Positions 46,862 to 58,288 of a DNA stretch of 64,000 nt are shown here, piece after piece (the stretch's first letter is position 1; every line of letters starts with the position of its first letter). The stretch lies in NCBI GenBank assembly GCA_036936605.1, contig JAUPFV010000001.1:342995081-343059080 (forward strand), read 5' to 3'. Both the position numbers and the translations under genes were made by a program. This DNA comes from Limnanthes douglasii subsp. nivea (lineage: Eukaryota; Streptophyta; Magnoliopsida; Brassicales; Limnanthaceae). The notes below the pieces were generated by a model. That model was given only the letters and a program-made list of their open reading frames with translations, was not told the DNA's origin and did no database searches.

Positions 46862-48540
46862 AGGATGGCTCGTACAAAAACGACTGCCAAGAAGCATCAT
46901 GATCATGAGACAACGCCCCATACACTTGTTCCTAGGGAGATTTTCCATACAGAGGAACTCTCGTCAGGAACTCGTACGAAATGATGCTTGCGTTGTGGTG
47001 GTATTACGGATGATACCAATGATCATGCTAGTTGGTATGCGGCTGGTAGCAGCAGTGCATTTTCATCTTCACAGACCGCACCTAAGGTGGAGTTTGACGT
47101 TGCCTTGCCCCACATTCCTGTTCTTTATCCAGATTAACTCTACACGAGGCGTACAATGTATACCACAGATATGTAAGTTTTTGTAATAAACCATTTTTTG
47201 ATTTACTTTAAACTTAATCTTAATAAACAACTTTTAGATTTATGGTTTTTGTGTTTGATACATATTGCAAGCGAGAGTCAACTTACATTGCTCCTTGATA
47301 TACAAAAATATTCATAGGTGGGACTTGAGGCATCATAATCAGGTACAAGAAAAGTTCATAGAGACAATTTTTGGCCCTCTTATCGACGCATTATCTCGTT
47401 TGTATACGAACGTACCTAATAGAGGTCTTTTCCGAGCGCTGGCATGATGAGACATCTTTATTTCATTTTTCTTTTGATAAGATAACCATCACTCTCAATG
47501 ATGTCCACAATGTCAATGGTTTTCGGGTTACACGTATAACTTTAGTCGTTTTGTCTTTTAAGGATGAGACGGAAAGGTGCATGACATAGGCACGATCATT
47601 CAGCTGGTTGAAATCCATATGGACGATATTAGTTTGACATTAAATTGGTTATGTACAAATTTCGTCCATTAGCGATATAGTGATAGTAGGGCTAACGATG
47701 CTAGGGTTGATCACGCTACACGGGCTTATATACTATACCTCTTAGGATCCACTATATGTGCCAATAAAACTGAAAATAGTATTTCCCTAGATTACCTATA
47801 GTTCATTAACCAGTATTAGCTTATGGATCGGTATAATTGGGATCAGATGGTCTTGACACAGCTTTACCACTCCATTAGCCACGGGTCTATGCATGGTACT
47901 AGTGGTATATGCGAATTTACCTGGCTTCTAGATACTTGGATCTTTGATCCTTTTAGGTCGTTTAATGCTCCCTTGTACAACAGGTACACTTTAGCGTCAC
48001 CGCATATCTGCCACTACGCACCATATAAAGTTTTTTCTTCACAGATGGTTGGCTCGGAATCGAGGCAGACACTATCGATGTGCACCGTACTAGATGTAAG
48101 TTGTATTATTTTAGTTTAATTTTAACTTGCATTAACATATATTTTGTCTTAATAACATAATACTTGTATTATTTATGTATGTTAACTATATTTTGTTTTT
48201 CATCTGATTTTTCTTCCGTATGTTTATCTACGGGGTGTGCGTCTGTTCCGTACTATAAGTTAGGTTGATCTTACGCTCAATTTTTTTGACATAGTCATCC
48301 TTTACTACCCTGATCGTGTCACCCGTCAGATGGGTCATATTCAGCTGATACCGTTCCTGATACGTGCTACTACTACTAGAAAAGCATGTAAGAAAACTAC
48401 TCAAAAGTATGCTTGGGGATCCTTTGTTATGGGCAAATCTGCAGCACTATATTTTCACCATTTTAGCCACAAGAGGGTAGGAAAGATAGTACGGACCCGA
48501 TGTACCCTATTTCGGTAGGTGATGATATGTATGTTGGTGA
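46862..48540 (+). pseudogene. Plant mobile domain (MAIN/MAIL-like) gene remnant
   Basis: Segments in several frames follow the plant mobile domain (PF10536) plan: GPLIDALSRLYTNVPNR, ERWHDETSLFHFSFDKITITL and NDVHNVNGF (47360-47530), ATRAYILYLLGSTICANKT (47720-47780), MDRYNWDQMVLTQLYHSI and WLLDTWIFDPF (47823-47960), and YYPDRVTRQMGHIQLIP (48310-48350). ATG 46862 opens MARTKTTAKKHHDHETTPH. A probable intron starts with GTAAGT near 47174. Frameshifts near 47430 and 48100 and stops make it a pseudogene. MAIN and MAIL1 of Arabidopsis act in silencing and cell division; transposon copies have unknown roles. Confidence 0.75.
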
Positions 48541-48884
48541 AGGGCCTCCGGTGCACACTTAGGGCGATGTTGATCCTGAAGGATATAAGCAGATCACTGA
48601 GTTTGGGCCACGTCTAGCCATGATAACACATAAGGAGTTTGTAGACCCTGTGGGTGAGGTAGTCAATATTTTCAAGAGATGTAGACGTCGTCGACTTGTT
48701 TCTTTGTATCAGGATATTTTATGTTTGTCGTTACGATTTCGTGACTTGTATCAGGATTTTTTATGTTCGTCATTATGTTTTCATGACTTGTATCGGGATG
48801 TTTTATTGTACATGTTTATTCCATACGATTTTTATGACCTTTGGATGTATGATTACAAGTTTTTTAAGTAAGTTGTTATTATGA

Positions 48885-50555
48885 AAAATAATCATAAACT
48901 AACATAATCGTAAACTAACATAATCATAAACTAACAAAATGAAAAGTATTCGTAAACTAAAATAATCGTAAACTAACCAAATGACAAAATAGTAAAATGA
49001 CAAGTAATAGTTGTAAGCAATTCATGTTATAAACCTGTTCGCATGGATAACGCGATCGAGTTGCCTAGACGTCACATACACTGTGCGAAAAAACCTCTAT
49101 CCCTAATTATCCATGCAAAACATTTGTGAAACTGTCGCATGGGCGATGAAAATGTATATTTTCGCACATTGTATGTGAAAACAACAGATCCGTTTAATTT
49201 GCATCCCATAATTTATGCCTACGATCGCACAGACATGCGACGAGAGTGCATCTAAACTCATACTTTGTGCCAATTGTAAGAATTAAGAGAAAGCAAACTT
49301 CGATTGATCAATAACGTTAAAAATGTTACATTTAATATTAACAACAACAAAACATAGTACAATAAAAGAAGTCAATGTCGTATCCCATGTTGTCTCAAAG
49401 ACATGATTAGTTTGCAATAAGATTTTCTTTTTCTGCAATATTATCCTCGAGAAATGCTACCATATCCCTAGTAATGAAATCTGTAATTTTTATGTTCCAC
49501 ACTTCAACAACTTCTTGCTATATTTCGTAAGACATGTAGAATAAATACAGTGGTTCAAATGTCACATAATTGTATATGTTTTTTATTTCATCACGACTAC
49601 GCAGAATGGGATCTGGAGCTCCGAATCGGCCATAAGCATAATACATCCTATAAAGCACTCGATAAAAAAAGCATGATTTGTACCATCAAGTGCTAGTCTT
49701 CGTCTATACTAAACTTCATGCCTAAAAACCCTTATGTTTTTTTTATGTTCAAGAGGGTTTGGCAGATGAACTATTCGGACATGATTCAGGTCCCTTATAA
49801 AGGAAAATACAATCTAGCAAGAATCAATAATTGGCGGGAATCAATAGTTGGCGGGAATTAAATTATGGCGGGTAATCAATATAGTAGGTAGGAATCGTTA
49901 TAGAAGTGGCAAACAAAAAGTGCAAAGATTCACTCTAAATTAAAGAGTACGAGAATACACAAATTAATAAATATAAAATTTATAAGTTAATAAACATAAA
50001 ATCCATAATTAAAATCATACACAAAAAATTCTCAAAACTTGAAAACCATAATATTAATTTTCATCTTTGGTTAAGTCGGTAATGTGTGGCTCCTCGTTAA
50101 GATTCATCTTCCTAACCGGTATAATTTGCATAAATTTGTTAAACCTATGGTAGTACGTTAGTACGGATGCACCCATTGACTTGTTTCATCAGTGGCGTGG
50201 GTACCCCACGCCGAATATAATGGCGGAAACGGTCCATCGAGAGGAGTAGTAATCTACAAATTTAAATGTGAACTTAGTGCATTAGGTTTGTTTAATGAGA
50301 TATTCCAACGAACTAGGGTTCCGTTTGGTCGATTTATCCGCACCTTCTTTTGGCATACATTTAGTTGTAACCTCTTCTTTAGGCTTTTGAGCATAACTAG
50401 TTTCAAGCTTTAAGAGTTGCATAACCCTATTGATAATATGTCTTATTGTTCATGGCCAAAACTATGAATGCAACATTCTATGATGGATAGTTTTTTGCAA
50501 GGAATTTTCATTCGAAGTGGGATCTCTATGAACAATATCTAATCATCTCTAATAT
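48885..50555. other. MULE interior between its two genes
   Basis: No intact gene. 49020-49270 is rich in GTCGCA/TGCGAC words and resembles 62150-62330. A minus stretch at about 49740-49390 has long readable segments (DEIKNIYNYVTFEPLYLFYM, VWNIKITDFITRDMVAFLED) with one in-frame stop; I do not recognise it. A perfect 8-bp stem with a 3-base loop, GGCGTGGG-TAC-CCCACGCC, lies at 50204-50222. Confidence 0.5.
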
Positions 50556-50558
50556 ATA

Positions 50559-51620
50559 TTATATATCGATATCTTCCCTAGGAACGTATTTACATAATTT
50601 TTTTATTGAGGCAGTATCACATGCGCAAGGTAACCCACGTGTTTTTCTAAGGATGCATCCGCCACATGGTACCCAATCTACGCCTATATTTCTAAAACGA
50701 ATAATAGCATGCGTCAATTCGTTTAAGCCCGCATGGGATACATAACCGATTAAGTGCTTGGTCAAATTACTTTCAAAACTAGGTAGAGAATGAAACTTAC
50801 TTCGCTCAAACATTTCGAGGATCCCGTCATGCTGCCTCGTTAGAAGGTTGTGAACGTTTTCCTAAAAATGTTTAAAATCACATTGGTTTGACCCAAGGTA
50901 ATTTTTAGGATAGAGTGAGCACTCTCGCACCTACATAGGATGTTGATAATTAAGACGTATATTTCTAGTGATATAATAATAAAATAAATAAATAAAGGAA
51001 TTATACCTATTCGTTGTTATTTGGTCGTAGTGTTTGATATTGTTCGTTTGACTATAAAGAAACTTATCACTATATTTCGTTATGCATGCCGTCATAACAT
51101 ATTCAATACACATGGGGTAAGCGGCGAACATTTTGCTCAATGTAGCTAGGTTTTTTTTATAACCTTCGAGCGTGTTTGCAGAGGCAACGTAACCATAAAA
51201 CTCAACGAATTGTTTCGCAATCACATCATCAGGCATTAGCTTTTGAACCATCCCAAAAATGTTTTTGTCTGTACAATCCATAATAAGCACATTTAGGAAA
51301 GTACGCAACAAGTCTATACTCATAGGTTGTGCCAAAAAAATTGGTAATCATCTTAGATTAGTTGTGTAACCGATCCCACGTGGAGTAACCATGTTCCTTC
51401 AATTTGGCCAACAAATATTGAATTTGAGTTTGTTCTTCATGCTCAACATCATGATATTTTTGGTGAAAATTATAGATTGCACTCATGTTCGAAAAATTCT
51501 TTAGGTTTTGATTCTTCAAACCACTATATATCTCCTTAGGACCAAACCAATGAATGATAAACTATGAAATAGTTTATCTTTATCCCATTTTAGCCTACAA
51601 GCGTGCGAATGACCGTCTAA
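50559..51620 (-). pseudogene. FAR1-like MULE transposase remnant, cut by element D
   Basis: Downstream of the element D insertion the minus strand reads EQTQIQYLLAKLKEHGYSTW (about 51420), then MSIDLLRTFLNVLIMDCTD (51330-51270) with the first catalytic aspartate, then YPMCIEYVMTACITKYSDKF and TNNIKHYDQITTNRYNS (51120-51000). 50813-50559 gives GVDWVPCGGCILRKTRGLPC and ACDTASI, the SWIM zinc finger. This is the order in FAR1/MULE transposases. The middle of the DDE domain is missing, two frameshifts are visible, and the N-terminus should lie across element D, to the right of 60963. The enzyme would have moved the MULE. Confidence 0.8.
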
Positions 51621-51622
51621 GC

Positions 51623-52002
51623 TGATGAGGGCGCAGAATACCCGAGTCACTTTGGAGTGACATAATCAAATGATGTGATAATATATTTGCAATAATGTAT
51701 AACAATAGTAATAGATTGGGAAATAATAAGGACTTACCTTGTAATTAATAATAGTATTGGTAAAATAGGTTAATAAAAGAGTGTGAATATAATCAAGTGG
51801 GTCAAGTGTGTGAAATTGGGCCCACCACCGACACTATATAAGGAAAGATTTTTTTTTGGGTGGATGGACATTTAATATAATATTTACTCTTACCAGTCTC
51901 CCTTTCTCTATAATCCCGTGTTTCTCTCTCTTGTTTACGGTGAGGAATTTGTCTGGTAGTGAAATTAGGTTCCAAATATTTCTAAAACTATCAAAACTAT
52001 CA
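51623..52002 (+). repeat. 5' LTR of element D (380 bp)
   Basis: Contains a TATA box CTATATAAGG at 51834-51843 followed by a T- and C-rich leader. It ends ACTATCA one base before TGGCGCCGTCTGTGGGA. Confidence 0.92.
51834..51843 (+). promoter_or_regulatory. TATA box in 5' LTR of element D
   Basis: CTATATAAGG lies about 160 bp before the LTR end, with the same motif at about 60833-60842 in the 3' LTR. Confidence 0.6.
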
Positions 52003-52003
52003 C

Positions 52004-52020
52004 TGGCGCCGTCTGTGGGA
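52004..52020 (+). other. Primer-binding site of element D
   Basis: TGGCGCCGTCTGTGGGA, the same 17 bases as in element A, lies one base after the LTR. Confidence 0.8.
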
Positions 52021-52057
52021 AAGAAAAGTCAAACCCGAAGATTCATTCTCCCAAATC

Positions 52058-53400
52058 ATGACCTTAGGAGAGATGAGCACTGTAATAACAGAGGGAAGAG
52101 CGATAGGCAAGGATGCCGATAGGATAAACTCGGATTCCGAAGATCGACTTTCGGAAGGAAGACATCACATTCATGAGCAGTATGGTCGGGGCGAAGTAAA
52201 TGTTTGACCCTCATTATGACAAGGCAACAATTGTTGGATGACATAGCTAAATTCAAAGCAGAAAAGAAAGTGTCTTTAGCCGAAAGAAAGAGCAGGTCGG
52301 TAGACCATAGAGAGCAATTTCTTGATGATGATAAAGAAGAAAACTGCGACCAAGATCGGGATGAAAAGGATAGCCAAAGGGGGCGACCCCGAGTGCGACA
52401 ACAAAGTACCAATCTGGAAAGAAAAATTGAGCGTCGATCTATGCAAAAATATAGATACTCTACCGGTTATGATTTAGATGAATCATCGTCCCCAGAACAG
52501 GTGGTCCGACGCCACAAAAAAGATAAGATAATTATGAGAGATCAAGAAATTCTACGTCGCAAGTCTCGTTGGGCCAAAATCTTGAAGCACAATGGAAGTA
52601 GTGTTGACAAAAGAAACCCGATTTCTATCGAAAATGAAGGAATAATTACAGTTAATAGAAGAGAACAAGCTACTGTACCTCAAGTACAGTTCCCGCCGGG
52701 TAGTAAGACTTACGGGGATAGGGCTGGAAGCTAATTCGCCAACCCAAATGAAGAATGATTATACGTGACTTACATGGAGGGCTATGAAGTGATGCTTTTG
52801 GGTTTAAGCACAACTAATGGTCGTCCTCGTTGTCCAATCAGATTCTCTCGGTCCACCTCCCGAAGTGTTTTGACATATCCAAATCGGAAAAATATGATGG
52901 GAAGAAAGACCCTAAAAATCCCTTGGAAGCATTTAAGAATTTTATGTTGAGTTGTGATAACGATGACAAGTTACTCTGCTGGGAATTTTCAATGAATTTT
53001 AAAGATCAGGCCTCAAAGTGGTACAATTGATTACTTGAGGGATGCATAAAGAGTTTCAGTGTTTTCTAGGTAATGTTCAGGCAACAGTTTTTGAGAAACA
53101 AGAACTTTCGAGCAAATGGGGACACTATTGTTAACGGTCGACAAAGGGTAGGGGAAAGTTTGAGGGATTATACCCGACATTTTGTGGATGCAAAAACCGA
53201 CTTGGACCACTGTGAGGAGAGCGTCGCTTTAACAAGATATAGGCTGGGACCGCTTACCAAACCTATGAAACAAGAGGTTACAAAGAAACAAGCCTTCACG
53301 TAATCTACTCTTCTTGTCCAGGTAGAGAAACAAATTTTGATTGAAGCAACCGAAGCGTCCAAATTAGTAGCGCAAATATAGAATAGTGCGCAAAAGGCAG
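52058..53400 (+). pseudogene. Element D gag
   Basis: ATG 52058 opens MTLGEMSTVITEGRAIGKDA, ending at a TGA near 52207. The next frame (52204-52734) is a charged Asp/Glu/Arg-rich segment (QQLLDDIAKFKAEKKVSLAE). The gag domain is at 52830-53030 (FDISKSEKYDGKKDPKNPLE, NFKDQASKWYN) and 53073-53303 (MFRQQFLRNKNFRANGDTI, DHCEESVALTRYRLG). At least three frame changes and two stops separate the parts. Confidence 0.82.
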
Positions 53401-53419
53401 TTGTGTCATATCAACAGAA

Positions 53420-54500
53420 TTTAAAGAGGCCTAACCCTATTCATATCAAGCATTTTGCCGACTTGACCGAGTGCATATCGAACATTTTTGAAAAATACAA
53501 AAGAATATCCATTTTCAAAAATCATTCTGATCCAAATCCCCCGGGAAAACCACAACAACCGATACTGTAAATACATGAAGATATAGAGCACGATACTACA
53601 GATTGTATTTCTTTGAAAAAATAAATACAAATGTTGATAATAAACGGAAAATTGACGACCTATGTAAAAAGACAGGCTCACCAAGATAAGACCTTTAAGG
53701 AAGTAGTGGAATTACCAAAGCAAGAGACAACGATGGTCATATCCAAAGTCACCGAGACATTTAATGTGTCCACAAAGTATCTGGATCCTGATAAGAATCA
53801 TAATGTTATCAGCTTTGTAGAAGAAGTAATTCCAGAAAGTAGAGAAAATGTTAGTAGTTTGTGCAAGTGTTTTAAGTCACTAATTATCTTTGGAGGCGAT
53901 TCGATAGCAGGAATCACAAATGCCTCTCGAAAAAGACACGTTATAAATCTCACCACACAGTTAGAAGTAAGAACATCACGCCACCTATACAGAAGCCCGT
54001 CCCCCATACTCTGTTTTGATGATGATAACATGAGAGATGTTACCGGACTGCACAAAGACGCGATGGTAATCGTAGCCGTCATTGCTGGCGAGGAAGTGCG
54101 TAGAGTTCTAATTGATACTGAGAGTTCAACGAACATTATTTTCTTAAGAACCTGAAAATTTTAGAAGACCACCAGTAATTTTAAAATCTAAAGGAGTCAT
54201 AATAGTATTCACTGGAGCTAAAGCCAAGGTAATAGGAGAATTTGAAGGGCTCGTACAACTGGTGGGGACCTTTCAAAATAGAGATAACAGTACTTTTCGT
54301 GGTTGTAGATGCGCCGACCTCCCATAATGAAATATTTGGTAGGTCGTGATTTTCTAGAATGCACGCAGTAACATCCGCAGTCCACCAATGTCTGAAATAT
54401 GTGGTTCGCACCAACATAGTAAGAAGCAGCCAGAAAACTGTTATGGAATGCTACCGAGCGGCTTTAGCAATGAAGGCCGACATAGACCCAGTAAAATATT
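53420..54500 (+). pseudogene. Element D gag tail and protease
   Basis: HIKHFADLTECISNIFEKYK (53440) corresponds to the conserved ADLTEN segment. A zinc-knuckle remnant reads HEDIEHDTTDCISLKK near 53580. 53631-54155 contains IFGGDSIAGITNASRKRHVI and VLIDTESSTNII near 54110. The active site DTG has become DTE, so the protease would be dead. 54250-54400 gives the protease tail in another frame. Confidence 0.8.
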
Positions 54501-54759
54501 AGCAGTTAGCAGGGTCAAACTTGGGATCAGAACCGGTAGATGATCCTAGGGAGACCCCCGGGTTATTACTGACGGATGAAAGCTGTGAAAATTACGAGTT
54601 CCCCAGAGGAGGAATTTTGAAGATCTGGACTAGTTTGTCTTCTAGTTTTCGAGATATATTAATTTTTTTTCTCAAGGAAAGGCTACATTTATTTGCATGG
54701 TGTTTAGAACATGTGCAGGAGTTCTTAATAGTTTAATCTACCATAGCATGTCTGTGCGA

Positions 54760-55400
54760 AAAAGTATCTAACCCATTACCCAAAAGCGGCGAGCTTTATC
54801 TCAAGAAAAGGCAGAGACAATTGTTACTGAGGTAGAGAGATTTATAAAAGTGGTCCATACCCGAGAATCCCAGTATCGCAAGGGACGACTAACCATTTTC
54901 CTATACCGCAAATCGACCAACTAGGAGATTCAAAATCTGAAAACAAATTATTGTCTTTCATGGACACCTATGCCGGGTACAATCAGATAAATTTGAACCC
55001 AGAAGACTAGGAAATCACGACGTTCATAACTAGAAGAGGCCTCTATTGTTACAAAGTTATGCCTTTCGGTCTGAAAAATAAGCGAGCAACCTATGAGAAA
55101 TTGGTGAATAAGACTTTCGAAGGTCATATCGGATGAAATGTCGAGGTTTATATAGATGATATGCTAGTCAAGAATGTGACCGACGAAGATTATCTTACCT
55201 ACCTAGAAGATATGTTTAATAATCTAAGAAGAATAAATCTCAAGTTGAACCGAGAAAAGTGTTCGTTTGGGCTCCGATCTAGAAAGTTTTTGAGTTTTAT
55301 GATCAGTGAAAAGGAAATAGAGGTAGATCCGATACAGTTGAATGTGTTGAGCAGTTTGTCGCCCCCTAATAAGTATTAAAGAAGCACAAATTTTGATGGG
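54760..55400 (+). pseudogene. Element D reverse transcriptase
   Basis: Segments in order: KLLSFMDTYAGYNQINLNPED near 54950, TTFITRRGLYCYKVMPFGLK, then VEVYIDDMLVKNVTDED near 55145 with an intact YIDD, and LKLNREKCSFGLRSRKFLSF (55240). The N-terminal segment with KNGKWRMCIDF is missing by deletion near 54890, and stops break the frame. Confidence 0.85.
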
Positions 55401-56400
55401 GCGACTGGTGGCTCTGAACAGGTTTATATCTAGGTCTTCTGATAAATGTGCACCTTTTTTTCAGGTACTGCGAAACGCCAAGACATTCCATTGGACCTCT
55501 GCTTGTACAGAGGCAGACTTGGTCTAAAATATTATATATCATCACCTATCCAGTTAACAAAACCTTTCCCTGGAGAAACTTTGTTTTTGTATGTTGCAGT
55601 GACAGATTACGCGGTTAGTGTAGCGTTGGTCTGTGAGGCTGATCGGACTCCAATTCGGTTCCAAGTTTGAGCAAGAGTTTGTTGGATGCTGAAAACAATA
55701 TTTGAAGCTGGAGATGTTGGCTTTAGCATTGGAAACTGTAGCCAGAAAAATACGACCCTATTTTCAGGGAATTCGATCATAGTCTGAACGACTTTCCCTT
55801 TAAAGAATGTGTTGCAACGGCCGAATAATTTAGGACGAATATCCAAATGGTCGGTTGATTTAGGTGATTTTGAAATCGAATTTGAGCCACGAACGGCTAT
55901 CAAAGGCCAGGCCTTGGCGGATATTTTAGTAGAATTCTGCTTTAGCCGATCGAAAGATATGAAGGTCAAGCAGGAAAAAGATCCAGACGAGTGGGTTGTC
56001 CAATAGATGGGGGATCGAGCATCAGCGGTTGTGGGGAAGGTGTCTACATTACCACACCCCTCATGATATCCATGCATCAAGTGATATATTTTGTTTTTAC
56101 GACCGTGCCAAAGTATGTGGAGCCAAGAGCGTTCAGTTGATAAACGATTCCCAGTTACTGATAAATCATACCACCGAACAATCTGAAGCAAGCAAAGAGC
56201 ACTATGGGTTATAGTTGTGACTTTTGAGAAAATCACCTACGAGCACGTCTACATAATAGAAAATGTAGCCGCCGATTCACTAGCAACCAAAGCATATGTA
56301 GAGGATTTCCCCTGGATTTTAACGATAGAAGACCCGTCAATCATTAAAAGAACCGAGCTAGAGAATCAACGATAAATAGCATATCAAATTTCAACAATCA
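55400..56400 (+). pseudogene. Element D connection and RNase H
   Basis: Shifted frames give LMGRLVALNRFISRSSDKCA, FLYVAVTDYAVSVALV (55590), MLALALETVARKIRPYFQ, then SKWSVDLGDFEIEFEPRTAI (55845) and QALADILVEF. The start of RNase H (DGGSSISGCGEGV, 56010) is followed by a deletion of the NNEAEYEA segment that holds the catalytic glutamate. INDSQLLINHTTEQSEASKE (56145) resumes the domain. Confidence 0.75.
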
Positions 56401-56559
56401 TAAACACTTACTGAATAGACAATATTCAGAGATTTTTAGTAAGTAGTGCGCTACCCGAGGCCAAAGCACTGGTAAAAAGAGTGCAAAATAAGGCTCGGGG
56501 TTACGTATTACTAAGGGATGTACTTTACAAAAAATCTTTGAGTAGGCCGCTGTTAAGAT

Positions 56560-57336
56560 GTATGAGGCGTGTTGAATCACAAATACTTTTATCTTAACTT
56601 CACGGTGGAGAAAGATCGGCTCACTTCGGGTTCAAGGCTCTAATCAGAAGAGTATTTATTTTTGGGTGTCTATTGGCCTACAATATCGACCGATGCCAAA
56701 GAACTAGTCAAGAAATGCGACACTTGTCAGAGATTTGCAAATTCAATTCATGTTCTGGGCGCTCCACTTGAATCTATCTTTATAGGTTTACCATTTTACA
56801 GATGAGGGATTGACTTGGTAGGCCCACTTGCAATGGAAACCGGGACGAGGCAAACAATGTTAGTCGTTGTGGACTATTTCTCCAAGTGAGTCGAGGCCGA
56901 GCCTTTATCTGGGACAAGGGCCAAACATGTAGTCAAATTTATCTTGTCAAACATTTGTTGTTGGTATGTGGTCCCTCAAAAACTAACTCTGGATAATGGT
57001 CTACAGTTTGACAGCGCAGAAATGAGAAAACATTTCGCATCTTATGGAATACGATATTGTTTCTCCACACATTTTCACCCGCAAGCAAATAGTCAGGTTG
57101 AGGTCACAAACTGGACAATCGTTGATGGTCTCAAGAAAAATCTAGAAAGAAAAGCTGGAAGGTGGCCAGATTACTTACAAGAAGTGTTGTGGGCATATCG
57201 AACCACAAATCGAACTGCTACTCAAGAATCGCCCTACGTTTTGGTTTATGGTATTGACGTAGTCACCCCTGCTGAAACAATGTTCCCGTCCTTCAGGATC
57301 AAGCACTATAATGAAGACAGTACTGACGAGGGTTGA
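56560..57336 (+). pseudogene. Element D integrase
   Basis: 56590-56760 holds a zinc finger in broken frames (GERSAHFGFKALIRRVF, CDTCQRFANSIHV). The core has GIDLVGPLAMETG, VVVDYFSK followed by a TGA near 56887, LTLDNGLQFDSAEMRK and HPQANSQVEVTN. All three acidic residues remain. The frame from 56944 to 57336 is open and ends with VLVYGIDVVTPAETMFPS and IKHYNEDSTDEG. Confidence 0.87.
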
Positions 57337-57628
57337 CGTTCTGCTTTAGATTTAATTCGAGAGAGGCGAAGTCGAGCTCATTTAAATTCATTTCATTATC
57401 AGAGATTGACAAGGTCCTACAAAACTTTTTTCTACACATGAAAGACAAAACCTTTAGGAAGGCCCCTACTAAGTTATAGAAAAGATAAATCCACGCACCT
57501 ACATGCTGAATGACAAGTACAATCGCCCTTTACATCTTCTTTGGAACACCGAATTTAAAATTGCACTTAAAGTAATCTTGAATCTCTATTGTCTTGTAAA
57601 ACAATTTTTGGTCAGGGACACACTTTTT

Positions 57629-57664
57629 CCTACCCTGGTGGCACGGGGAGGTTTTAATGAGGTG
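57629..57664 (+). other. Conserved post-integrase block of element D
   Basis: CCTACCCTGGTGGCACGG then GGAGGTTTTAATGAGGTG matches 33 of 36 bases with the inverse of 19641-19676 in element B. It lies about 290 bp after the integrase frame. Confidence 0.65.
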
Positions 57665-57728
57665 TATATGGAAACCGACCTATTAATATGATTTACAGCC
57701 TTTATTAAAAAATTTGCAAGACAGCTTG

Positions 57729-58090
57729 AACCTTAAAGGTTTTTTAACTAATAAGTTGATCTACATGATTTATACATTCAAACCTTAAGGGTTTTTCCAA
57801 CTGATACGTTGATGTGCATACTTTACATGTTCGAACCTTAAGGTTTTTTCAACTAACAAGTTGATCTACATGATTTACATATTCGAACCTTAAGGGTTTT
57901 TCAACTTGTAAGTTGATTTACATGTTTTATATGTTCGAACCTTAAGGGTTTTTCAACTAATAAGTTGATGTACATGATTTATACTTTCAACCCTTATGGG
58001 TTTTTCAACTGATAAGTTAATCTATATAATTTATATGTTCGAACCTTAAGGGTTTTTCAACTGATAAGTTGATTTACATGGTTTATAATG
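57729..58090 (+). repeat. Tandem repeat, 52-bp unit, 7 copies, in element D
   Basis: Units start AACCTTAAGGGTTTTTCAAC and continue with AAGTTGATTTACATGATTTA. Starts are at 57729, 57781, 57834, 57886, 57938, 57989 and 58042, so the spacing is 51-53 bp. Unrelated in sequence to the 61-bp array of element B but in the same place. Confidence 0.93.
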
Positions 58091-58288
58091 TTGCTTAGCA
58101 GTTATGTTTTAATATCAGAAACTGATCACTTCTGATTTTTAAAATGTGGAACAAGAATTAGGTACTTTAACCAAACACGATGAATTTCAGCGATTATAAA
58201 AGTCAGGGTACAAAAACGGGTCTATAATTTTCTGACAAAAAAAACAACAAACCCAAAACAACAATGATGGGTAAAAACAATTCAAAAC

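Noticed and set aside
46862..46984. Histone H3-like start MARTKTTAKK
   Set aside because: Only the first residues resemble H3; what follows is a plant mobile domain pseudogene.
47823..48119. Independent small gene
   Set aside because: It is one exon-like piece of the plant mobile domain remnant.
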